Part shown: in pieces, positions 42,324 to 49,620 of the stretch
How positions within the stretch are numbered: position 1 is the stretch's first letter
Layout of the letters: each line of letters opens with the position of its first letter
Assembly (NCBI GenBank): GCA_020639075.1
Contig: JACKHI010000001.1
Location: 4,402,001 to 4,466,000 of the forward strand
Reading direction: 5' to 3'
Origin: Phycisphaerales bacterium
GTDB lineage: Bacteria; Planctomycetota; Phycisphaerae; UBA1845; UTPLA1
DNA: 64,000 bases
Program-made: the position numbers and the translations under genes
The notes under the pieces: generated by a model
What the model saw: only the letters and a program-made list of their open reading frames with translations
Databases searched by the model: none
What the model was told of the DNA's origin: nothing

Positions 42324-42741
42324 CGGGATGATCTCCTTCCCGGATTGCCTCACGTTGCGATAATTCAGCGAGCTGAGATGCTTATCGAGGGAATTCCCTT
42401 CCGCGCCGGGAGTTCAAACCCATCTCCATTGGATTGTCTGCCGACCTAAATGAGGAAGGGTTCTCCGCGGAGGCACGGCCGATTCGGCATGGCCAGGAGG
42501 CGGCTGGCGAAACTGTTCGATAAGCCGGCCGGCGGGGCGATGGCGACATGTCGCGAGGGCGCGACTCTGGAATTTCGCGAATGCGGCGGATCCGGCGGCT
42601 TTGTCTTCGGGGACGGCCGCGAATATGATGTGTGTTGGGAGCGTATCGCGCAAGGACGTGCGATACCCTTAAACTGATCGACGTCCGCCCGGCCGGCGCT
42701 TCGGAGGTTATCGTCGGCGAGCGTAGCGGTAGGTCGAAAAA
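42324..42741. other. Intergenic region, no supported gene
   Basis: About 420 nt between the hydrolase and the PAS/GAF protein. A 75-codon frame at 42450-42677 has no ribosome site or recognisable protein pattern. No repeat family is seen. Confidence 0.4.
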
Positions 42742-44424
42742 ATGAGTGCCACGGCAACATACCGCAGGATTCTCGTTCTTGCGGCTGGCCACGATATTCC
42801 GGATGCCCTTCAGGATCGCTTTGGTCCGAGCGCGGACTTTGAATGCGTCGAATCGCTCGAGGCGGCGCAACAGCGACTGAAAGAGGCGAACTTCGAATTG
42901 GTGATCGCCGATCCGGGCTACATCGAAGCGATGTGGGCGCCGGGCGATACCAACGCGAACCTTCGATTGCTCCTCGAGACGATCGGCCAGGGCGTTTGCA
43001 TTTTCGATGCGAACGGCGGGTTGCAATGGGACAACCCGCGGATGCGGAGTTACCCGCGCGATCTGGTTGATCGCATCAGCGACGCGTGTAAACGAACGTT
43101 TCGCGATCATGTCAAAGAATTCGCCAACTCGACGCCGGCGCACGCACGTGCCCGGCGTTTTAGTTTGGTGGCCGGCGACGATCAGCATTTCGACGTGACA
43201 GTGACGCCCGTCGTCGAGGAGAAGGGGCGGATCGCGCGATTCAGCGCCGTCGTCTGGGACGTCACGCACAGTCGGCGTCTGCAGCAGAAGATCGACGCGA
43301 TCGATCTGGCGGGGCGCGAACTCGTGCGACTGGACGCCGAGTCGACCGCGGGCATGGATGTCGAGGAACGCCTGCGACTGCTCGAACGAAAAATCCTACG
43401 CTATCTGCACGACCTCCTTCATTTCGATAACTTCGCCGTCCTCCTCATTGATAAGAAAACGAATCGCCTGGAAATGGTCCTCCAGCACGGCATGTGCGCC
43501 GAGAGCCAGGATCTCGATATCTACGCGTCGACGGAGAACAACGGCATCAGCGGTTACGTCGCTGCGACGGGGCGCAGCTATATCTGCCACGATACGGCGA
43601 GCGATCCGCGCTATCTGCAGGGGTTGGAGCAGGCGCGGAGTTCGCTGACGGTTCCGCTCCGCCTGCACGATCGCATCATCGGTGTGTTGGATATCGAGTC
43701 GGACAAGGCGGCCGTATTCAACGAAGACGATCGGCAGTTCGCCGAGATGCTCGCGCGATACGTCGCGCTCGCGCTGAACATGCTCGATTTGTTGATCGTC
43801 GAGCGATACGAATCGACGGGGCAACTTGCCGACGATGTGATCGACGAGATTGCAGGACCGCTGAACGACATCGTGACGGAAGCGGGCACGCTGGTCGAGG
43901 AGTTCATCGGCAACGACGAGCTGCGCCATCGGCTGCATGCGATCATCGACAGCGTCGATACGATCAAGAAGAAAGTCCGCACTGTCGCATCGCCGCGCAG
44001 CGGCATCCTGGGCCGGCACGGCGACATGTCGGAGAAGGACCCGCTCCTCGAAGGGAAGCGCATCCTCATCGCCGATGATGAGGAGACGATTCGCGAGACG
44101 ATCGGCGGCGTGCTTCGCGGCCATGGTTGCGAAGTCGTGCTCGCGAAGGACGGTGCGGAGGCGATCGGCTACCTCGAGTCCCAGCCCTTTGATCTGTTGC
44201 TCGCCGACATCAAGATGCCTCATCGCAACGGCTACGAAGTCTTCGCGGCGGGGCGCGATCTCTATCCACAAATCGCCGTCATTCTGATGACGGGGTTCGG
44301 CTACGATCCGAATCACTCCATCGTTCGGGCCCGTCAGGAAGGGCTGAATGCCGTTCTCTTCAAGCCATTCAAAGTCGATCAGCTCATGACAGAGATTCGA
44401 TCGGCCTTCCAGCCGGCGGAATAG
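42742..44424 (+). CDS. PAS-GAF-receiver signalling protein with pseudo-H-box
   Basis: Soluble signalling protein (560 aa). Residues 1-75 resemble a receiver fold without a proper phosphoacceptor context. Residues about 75-180 form a PAS domain (LLLETIGQGVCIFDANGGLQWDN). A short helix leads to a GAF domain (about 215-350, including NNGISGYVAATGRSYICHD). Near 370 there is a DHp-like helix in which the usual His-Glu-Ile-x-x-Pro-Leu reads DEIAGPLNDI, so the phosphorylatable histidine is aspartate. No ATPase domain follows. The C-terminus (440-560) is a receiver with LLADIKMP phosphoacceptor, MTGF and a conserved K in LFKPFK. It cannot be a self-contained kinase and probably relays phosphate from another kinase. 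Confidence 0.85.
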   Translation: MSATATYRRILVLAAGHDIPDALQDRFGPSADFECVESLEAAQQRLKEANFELVIADPGYIEAMWAPGDTNANLRLLLETIGQGVCIFDANGGLQWDNPRMRSYPRDLVDRISDACKRTFRDHVKEFANSTPAHARARRFSLVAGDDQHFDVTVTPVVEEKGRIARFSAVVWDVTHSRRLQQKIDAIDLAGRELVRLDAESTAGMDVEERLRLLERKILRYLHDLLHFDNFAVLLIDKKTNRLEMVLQHGMCAESQDLDIYASTENNGISGYVAATGRSYICHDTASDPRYLQGLEQARSSLTVPLRLHDRIIGVLDIESDKAAVFNEDDRQFAEMLARYVALALNMLDLLIVERYESTGQLADDVIDEIAGPLNDIVTEAGTLVEEFIGNDELRHRLHAIIDSVDTIKKKVRTVASPRSGILGRHGDMSEKDPLLEGKRILIADDEETIRETIGGVLRGHGCEVVLAKDGAEAIGYLESQPFDLLLADIKMPHRNGYEVFAAGRDLYPQIAVILMTGFGYDPNHSIVRARQEGLNAVLFKPFKVDQLMTEIRSAFQPAE

Positions 44425-44565
44425 ACCGATATCACAACGCCGATCCGGCGCTGAGGGCGCAAGATTGCGGCTCTCCGCGCGCATTTATAAGATAGGTGTT
44501 TTGCCGGTCGGCCCAAGCTCACCTGCCGCCGGGTTGCCTCGACGAGCATCCAGAGGTCGTCATTC

Positions 44566-45846
44566 ATGAAGCTACGTTGCCCCCGTTGTGAGAAAAAGCT
44601 GTCCATCGCCGACAAGTACGCCGGTCGCGCGATTCGATGTCCGGCCTGTAATCGCGGCTTCACGGTACCGAAGTTGGAGCAGGCGGCGGGTCCGGCGGCC
44701 GAGATCGATCTCGCTGGCCTGGCGGCCCTCGAGGCGGGAACGCAGCAGCTGTCGGACGAAGAACGCGAACTGATCGAGGCTCAGGCGGCCGCCGGCGAGT
44801 CCACCGAGCCAGGCGTGCGCGTCTGCCCGAGTTGCGGGGCGAAGACGAAGTCGGCGGATACGTCGGTCGAAATCCTCTGTTCGCATTGCTGGCGGGCGAT
44901 CCCGGCGACGACGGGCGGCGGTCTCGGCGCCAAGAAGATCAAGAAGGCCGTGGAGATCGGTGCGTTCAGCAAGGGCGGTTTCTACTCGGAAATCGGCAAC
45001 GCCGTCAGCTATCCGCTCAGCGCGTTCAGTTCGATCATGACGGCGGCGCTGTGGGCCTTTCTTGCCGGCGTTGTGCCGGTCGTATTCATCACGGGCGCTT
45101 CGAACGTCATGACGTTCAGCAACGTCGGAACGTCGCGCGAGGGCGAGGCGGCGGATCTATCGAGCATTCCCGCGATCCTGACGATGATCTTCTCTGCGGA
45201 AATCATCTTCTTCGCGGCCGTTGCGATTCACTCGTTCTTCGACATCGTGCGTTCGACGGGCATCGGCGAGGACGGCGCACCGAAGCTGAGTTGGGCGCCC
45301 GCCACGCTCAGCAAGAGCGTTGTTTCCTACCTTGTGTTGCTTGCGTACCTGGGCGTGTCGATCTACGTCGTCGGGTTTCTGACGATCGATTTCGACATGA
45401 TCGAGACGGCGCTCTCCGGCGATATGGGGAGGTTTCTAAAGGCGGGCACGCCGTTCTTCGTCGGCGTCGCGATTGTCGTGTTTCTCGTTCCGATGCAGTT
45501 GATCGGCATGAGTCTCGGCAATGTCGGCCAGGCGATGAATGTTCTGAACGTGGCCAAGTCGATCGGCAAGACGCACGTGCACTATGTCTTTCTCGTGCTG
45601 CTATTGGCCGTGTTCGGCAGTCTGTTCGTCGGCGGATTCGGCGGGCTGCTGTTCAGCTGGTTCATTCCACAAGTCTCGGAGATGGTCGAGGGGTCCGGCA
45701 AGGGCGCGCTCGGCAAAGTCGCCGTCGCGCTGCTGGCGTGGGGCGTCGTCATGGCCTGTTTCTTTTACGGGTCCTACATCCTGGCTCGGATGCACGGGCT
45801 GTTTGTGCGATCGTTCCGCAAAAAACTGATGTTCGGAACCGACTGA
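44566..45846 (+). CDS. Zinc-ribbon membrane protein
   Basis: Unrecognised membrane protein (426 aa). The N-terminus is a zinc ribbon (LRCPRCEKKLSIADKYAGRAIRCPACNRGF), followed by an acidic linker and a second ribbon (VCPSCGAKTKS ... LCSHCWRAIPA). Six to seven transmembrane helices follow from about residue 155. It resembles the Yip1/DUF-type membrane proteins that carry N-terminal CPxCG ribbons in planctomycetes. CAGAGG lies 10 nt before the start. No enzyme motif is visible. Confidence 0.75.
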   Translation: MKLRCPRCEKKLSIADKYAGRAIRCPACNRGFTVPKLEQAAGPAAEIDLAGLAALEAGTQQLSDEERELIEAQAAAGESTEPGVRVCPSCGAKTKSADTSVEILCSHCWRAIPATTGGGLGAKKIKKAVEIGAFSKGGFYSEIGNAVSYPLSAFSSIMTAALWAFLAGVVPVVFITGASNVMTFSNVGTSREGEAADLSSIPAILTMIFSAEIIFFAAVAIHSFFDIVRSTGIGEDGAPKLSWAPATLSKSVVSYLVLLAYLGVSIYVVGFLTIDFDMIETALSGDMGRFLKAGTPFFVGVAIVVFLVPMQLIGMSLGNVGQAMNVLNVAKSIGKTHVHYVFLVLLLAVFGSLFVGGFGGLLFSWFIPQVSEMVEGSGKGALGKVAVALLAWGVVMACFFYGSYILARMHGLFVRSFRKKLMFGTD

Positions 45847-45924
45847 TGCCGGCGTTTTCGGACGGCACTGCATCCATCGTCAGGCGATGTGAATCGACGG
45901 TCTAAAGTCGCCGATGGCGACGGT

Positions 45925-46140
45925 ATGAACGTCTCATCCGTCGCATCCGCTGTCACTTCGCTCAAGGCTGCAGAGACTGCCTCGCAGATTCAGTTCGCCG
46001 TCGCGGCGAAGTCGTTGAATCAGCAGAAGGCGCAGGGCGCTGCCGTCGTGAAGCTGATCCAGAGCGCGTCTGAGAACCTGGACGCTTCGATTGCGGGCGT
46101 TTCCGATGCAGTCGGCAGCCTGCTCGACGTTGCGGGTTGA
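45925..46140 (+). CDS. YjfB-like putative motility protein
   Basis: Small helical protein (71 aa). The sequence VSSVASAVTSLKAAETASQIQFAVAAKSLNQQKAQGAAVVKLI has the heptad pattern and the 'QQ..GAAxxKLI' centre of the YjfB-type putative motility family, which is often found near flagellar genes. There is no signal peptide. The start at 45925 is chosen to fit the family length; the open frame begins at 45889. No other motility genes are in the window, so the name is only by resemblance. Confidence 0.55.
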   Translation: MNVSSVASAVTSLKAAETASQIQFAVAAKSLNQQKAQGAAVVKLIQSASENLDASIAGVSDAVGSLLDVAG

Positions 46141-46266
46141 GCGATCGTTCGCATTTCATCAGTCCAGTTATGATGGCTTTTTCGTTTGAGTGCGCTACTG
46201 CGACGAGACGTTGCAGCGCCCTTACGGGCAGCGGCGTGAATTGAGTTCATTGTCGGCTACCCCAGG

Positions 46267-46397
46267 CAGAGCCGCTCTGTCCTCAGGGCGAAGTCACGCA
46301 AGTTGATGACAGGAAATCCGCGACAGCCGGACGCTGCCATGTGTCTCAATACCATCGACATTTCGAATTACATCGCTCTGAGGACAGAGCGGCTCTG
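46267..46397. repeat. Family E hairpins (inverted pair)
   Basis: 46267-46295: CAGAGCCG flank with CTCTG-TCCT-CAGGG stem. 46375-46397, inverted: CGCTCTG-AGGA-CAGAGCG then GCTCTG. Both use the same flank as the copies at 13931 and 60415, with different but paired stems. They lie in a 510-nt intergenic region that has no gene. Confidence 0.82.
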
Positions 46398-46479
46398 ATT
46401 GCAAGTCGCTCCGCCGTATGAGAAACGCGAATTGGCGCGTTCTATGCTCGGCGTTGCGAATTTCGGGCGTTCTCTCGCC

Positions 46480-46617
46480 GCTGCACTGCTTGAGAGCAGT
46501 GGCACCCGTCGCATGCCGACCTTGAGGGTCGTCATGGCACCCGGCGTTATGCGTTGCGCGTTGTTTACTCTGTGTCGTTATCGTCGCGCCCCCACCCTTG
46601 AAGAGGGTGGGCCACTC
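46480..46617 (-). repeat. Repeat cluster: two family B hairpins and A12
   Basis: CACTGCT-TGAG-AGCAGTG then GGCACCC (46483-46506). Next comes a family B copy with arms CATGCCGACC and GGTCGTCATG and one mismatch (46512-46536), then family A copy 46580-46617 (CCCACCCTT/AAGAGGGTGGG). They sit directly upstream of amrB, whose -10-like box starts 20 nt later. Confidence 0.85.
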
Positions 46618-46636
46618 GGGCGTCCCGTCATTCCCC

Positions 46637-46642
46637 TATAAT
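46637..46642 (+). promoter_or_regulatory. -10 box (TATAAT), candidate leaderless start
   Basis: TATAAT ends 8 nt before the ATG at 46651, with no Shine-Dalgarno in between; same geometry as 26418 and 27416. Confidence 0.5.
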
Positions 46643-46650
46643 CCAAAATC

Positions 46651-47547
46651 ATGATGATTCGAGAGCCAGCGTTTGCGGGGCGGTTTTACGCGGATGGCGC
46701 CGACGCCTGCCGTGTGTCCATCGATCAGTGTCTGCGGCGCGCCGAGTCGCCGGCGATGTCCGGCGGGCGTTCGATCGATGCGGATCGACTGATCGGTTGC
46801 GTGCTGCCGCATGCGGGATGGGTGTATTCCGGCGGCGTGGCGGCGCGCGTGTTGCGCGAGTTCGCCGAACGCACGCATCCGCAGGTGTTCGTCATTTTCG
46901 GGGCGATTCATGTGCCGGATGTCGGCGTGCCGTCGATCTTCGACCGGGGTGCGTGGGAGACGCCGCTGGGGTTGGTCGGTATCGACGATCGATTGAGCGA
47001 GCGCCTCATGGGGCAGACGGGTCTGCTGCGCGCCGATCCGCATGCGCATGATCACGAGCACAGCATCGAAGTCGAGATTCCGTTTATTCAGCAATTAATG
47101 CCCGAGACGTTGATCGTACCGATCATGGTGCCGCCAGACGGGAATGCGGCGGCGCTGGGGCGTGCCGTGGGGCGGACGTGTCGATCCTACGGCGTGCGCG
47201 CGGCGATCGCGTGCTCGACGGACTTGACGCATTACGGACCGAGCTTCGGTTTCACGTCGCACGGCGTCGGCGCCGATGGCGTGCGCTGGGCGCGGGATGT
47301 GAACGATCGGCGGATGATCGATCTGATGCTGGCGATGGAAGGGGAGCGGGCGGTCGAAGAAGCGATCACGAATCGAAATGCGTGCGGCGGCGGTGCGATT
47401 GCCGCGACGCTGGAGGCATGCAAGGCGATGGGCGCCCAGCGCGCGACGCTGCTGGAGCACACGACGAGTGATGAGATTGGGCGCGCGTTGTTGGGGCAGC
47501 GCGGGGATCGGGACTCGGTCGGTTATGCGGGGTTGGTGTTTGGGTAG
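46651..47547 (+). CDS. amrB: MEMO1/AmmeMemoRadiSam system protein B
   Basis: MEMO-family protein (298 aa). Conserved metal-site residues are visible: His in LPHAGWVYSGG (near 50), His in AHDHEHSIEVEIPFIQ (about 129-145), DLTHYG (near 191), and Cys in NACGGGAIAA. In the AmmeMemoRadiSam system it is grouped with an AMMECR1 protein and a radical-SAM enzyme, but neither is adjacent here. Human MEMO1 binds copper/iron at the same residues. The start has no SD and a TATAAT 8 nt upstream. Its stop lies 5 nt before a family F repeat. Confidence 0.92.
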   Translation: MMIREPAFAGRFYADGADACRVSIDQCLRRAESPAMSGGRSIDADRLIGCVLPHAGWVYSGGVAARVLREFAERTHPQVFVIFGAIHVPDVGVPSIFDRGAWETPLGLVGIDDRLSERLMGQTGLLRADPHAHDHEHSIEVEIPFIQQLMPETLIVPIMVPPDGNAAALGRAVGRTCRSYGVRAAIACSTDLTHYGPSFGFTSHGVGADGVRWARDVNDRRMIDLMLAMEGERAVEEAITNRNACGGGAIAATLEACKAMGAQRATLLEHTTSDEIGRALLGQRGDRDSVGYAGLVFG

Positions 47548-47551
47548 AATC

Positions 47552-47570
47552 GTAGGTCGGGTCATCGACC
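47552..47570. repeat. Family F element F1, left fragment (disrupted by IS)
   Basis: GTAGGTCG followed by GGTCATCGACC, the left arm of a cruciform repeat. The remainder continues at 49104-49158 beyond the insertion sequence; GGTCATCGACC is duplicated on both sides. Confidence 0.88.
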
Positions 47571-49103
47571 GAATGGCATGTAGACATAACTTCTTTTACG
47601 ACGCGCACTTACAAGCGGTTGCGCAATAGATGACCTCCCGTTGCAATGGTGTTGTCAAGTAAAGGCACCGTTACGACAGGAGGTCGATCATGCGTAGTTT
47701 GAGGGTTGCCGCCCGTGGGCTCAAGGGGCTTGTCGATTCCGAATGTCACTTTTCTCTTATTCCACAGGCGACCATCGATGCGATCAGTCGTGCGGTCGGG
47801 TATCGCGGCCGGCGTTGCTTTTGGACGCCGACTGTCATTGTGTGGACCTTCCTGCGACAGATCCTCGTCAGCAATTGCGCTTGCCGCGAGGCCGTCGCCA
47901 TGACGATCAGCGGATCTCTCGCTCGCGATATTCAGCGACACGGCGAACCACAATGTTCGATATCCGGTGATCCCAGCGCCTATGCACAGGCGCGTGGCAG
48001 ACTCCCGCTGAAGTGGTTCGAGGCACTCCATCGGCGCATCTCCGACGATGTGTGCGGTCGCGTGGGCGACACGCTGCGCTGGTGCGGACGTCGCGTTCGC
48101 ATCATCGACGGCGCGACGATCAGCATGCCGGATACGCCGGCGTTGCAGGCGGCATTTCCGCAACCCCATGGTCAGAAGCCCGGCTGCGGTTTTCCACAAC
48201 TTCGCCTGACGGCGATTTTCTGTCATGCGAGCAGCGCCCTGTTGGATCTGACGGTCGATGCGCTTCGCGTGCAGGAACTTCCCCTCTTGCGACGCATGCT
48301 CCAGCGGTTTGATTCCGGCGATGTCATCGTTGCCGATCGCGCCTATCAAAGCTATGCAGACGTGGCGGAATGGCGACGTCACGGCATCGACGTGCTGCTG
48401 CGGCTGAATGAAGCACCGCTTCCGAATCTGCGGCCGTTGCGCCGTCTGGACCGCAACGACACGTTGATCGTGTGGCGTCGGCCGAAGAACCGCATACGAC
48501 ATCTTTCGCCGGAACAATGGGCGGTGTTGCCGGAATCGATGCACGTTCGACGGGTCGAAACGACTGTGGCTGCGTACGGATTCCGCACGCAGCACATCCA
48601 GGTATTGACGACCTTGCTTGACGAGGCGGCCTACTCGGCCGAATCGATTGCCGCGTTGTATCGTGATCGTTGGATGGCTGAGTTGAACCTGCGGAGCCTG
48701 AAGACAACGCTGAACATGGAAGTGCTCCGGGGAAAGTCGCCAGATATCGTTCGCAAGGAAGTGTACATGTACGCCGTGGCCTACAACCTGATTCGTTCGT
48801 TGATGTGGCGCGCGGCGAGGAGTCGCGATGGCGATCCGCGACGACTGAGTTTCGACGGAGCGCGGCAGCGAATCACAGCGATGGCGCCGTTCCTCGAAAT
48901 CCTCCACGCACACAGCGATCGTGTCGCCTTGCTACAAAGACTCCTGGAACTCGTCGCCGCCGACAAGCTCCCGAATCGACCTGACCGAATCGAGCCTCGA
49001 GCCGTCAAACGCAGACCCAAGACGTACCTGCGGCTCACCCAATCACGATCCAAAATCCGCGCAAAACTCCGAAAAACTCACGCGGCTTAGCTTCATGCCA
49101 TTC
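47571..49103 (+). mobile_element. IS4-family insertion sequence
   Basis: 1533-bp element bounded by GAATGGCATG (47571-47580) and CATGCCATTC (49094-49103), a perfect 10-bp terminal inverted repeat. It is flanked by an 11-bp direct repeat GGTCATCGACC at 47560-47570 and 49104-49114, which fits the 10-13 bp duplications of the IS4 family. The target was an intact family F palindrome. Removing the IS and one duplicate restores a 23-bp inverted repeat. The element appears complete and recent. Confidence 0.88.
47690..49090 (+). CDS. IS4-family transposase
   Basis: DDE transposase (466 aa). The catalytic residues fit D140 (RVRIIDGATISMPDT), D216 (DVIVADRAYQS) and E331 in YRDRWMAELNLRSLKTTL. This is the Y-(2)-R-(3)-E-(6)-K signature of IS4 elements. 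The N-terminal DNA-binding region is intact. CAGGAGG ends 8 nt upstream of the ATG at 47690. No frameshift; probably functional. Confidence 0.95.
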   Translation: MRSLRVAARGLKGLVDSECHFSLIPQATIDAISRAVGYRGRRCFWTPTVIVWTFLRQILVSNCACREAVAMTISGSLARDIQRHGEPQCSISGDPSAYAQARGRLPLKWFEALHRRISDDVCGRVGDTLRWCGRRVRIIDGATISMPDTPALQAAFPQPHGQKPGCGFPQLRLTAIFCHASSALLDLTVDALRVQELPLLRRMLQRFDSGDVIVADRAYQSYADVAEWRRHGIDVLLRLNEAPLPNLRPLRRLDRNDTLIVWRRPKNRIRHLSPEQWAVLPESMHVRRVETTVAAYGFRTQHIQVLTTLLDEAAYSAESIAALYRDRWMAELNLRSLKTTLNMEVLRGKSPDIVRKEVYMYAVAYNLIRSLMWRAARSRDGDPRRLSFDGARQRITAMAPFLEILHAHSDRVALLQRLLELVAADKLPNRPDRIEPRAVKRRPKTYLRLTQSRSKIRAKLRKTHAA

Positions 49104-49158
49104 GGTCATCGACCCGACGATTCGCGCGCCGTCGTGTCGGGTCGATGACCCGACCTAT
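49104..49158. repeat. Family F element F1, right fragment
   Basis: After GGTCATCGACC the element continues through GACGATT and CGCGCGCCGTC to the right arm GTCGGGTCGATGACCCGAC and CCTAT. Joined with 47552-47570, it is a near-perfect 23-bp inverted repeat (right outermost base T instead of C) around a 17-nt centre. Each arm is itself a small hairpin, so a cruciform is possible. Confidence 0.9.
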
Positions 49159-49204
49159 GCGCCTCCTGGAGAGGTTGTCGCCGCAGCGTCGGCGTGGTGC
49201 ACAC

Positions 49205-49552
49205 ATGCAGACCGAGACCGACAAGCCCGCCGAGCCGATCCCGCCGACAACGCCTGAAGAGGAGCGTCGGCTTTCGAAGATTCGCCGCCGGGCGGGGTTA
49301 TCGTTGTTGCTCATGTTTTCAGTACTTCCGTTGACAATATTCGCGCAGCCAATTGGGCGATTGGTCGGCGGAACGGATGTCGTCGGTGTGATCGCGTTTG
49401 TCACACTCATGATCGGGTGGGTTTTGGGAATCATGTGGGGGTTTTCGACATGCCCTCGCTGCGGCAAGAGTCCGTTCGTGCGTGGCCGGTTCTCAAGCGG
49501 ATTCGCCACTCGCTGTATGAATTGCCGCCTTCCTATCTGGCGTCGGGATTAG
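49205..49552 (+). CDS. Small zinc-ribbon membrane protein
   Basis: Unrecognised protein (115 aa from 49205). A Pro/Glu-rich N-terminus is followed by two helices (about 30-48, LSLLLMFSVLPLTIFAQP, and 60-80). A zinc ribbon CPRCGKSPF ... RCMNCRLPIW closes the C-terminus. The open frame starts at 49145 inside the family F repeat; which start is used is not clear, as neither has a good SD. It is another member of the small membrane zinc-ribbon group seen at 5737 and 7215. Confidence 0.6.
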   Translation: MQTETDKPAEPIPPTTPEEERRLSKIRRRAGLSLLLMFSVLPLTIFAQPIGRLVGGTDVVGVIAFVTLMIGWVLGIMWGFSTCPRCGKSPFVRGRFSSGFATRCMNCRLPIWRRD

Positions 49553-49567
49553 TCGGTGTTCGTCAGC

Positions 49568-49620
49568 TCATCGACGCGACGATTCGCGCGCCGTCGTGTC
49601 GGGTCGATGACCCGACCTAC
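49568..49620. repeat. Family F element F2
   Basis: The right arm GTCGGGTCGATGACCCGAC plus CTAC is exact; the left arm is degenerate (about 49568-49580). Its terminal GTAG, read on the minus strand, supplies the TAG stop (49617-49619) of the propeller gene. Confidence 0.85.

Noticed and set aside
42450..42677. 75-codon frame before the PAS/GAF gene
   Set aside because: No SD, no recognisable pattern and an Arg/Gly-rich composition; cannot be supported.
49145..49204. N-terminal extension of the small zinc-ribbon membrane protein starting inside repeat F1
   Set aside because: The first 20 codons come from the palindromic repeat and a basic stretch. Kept as an alternative start only, since neither start has a clear ribosome site.
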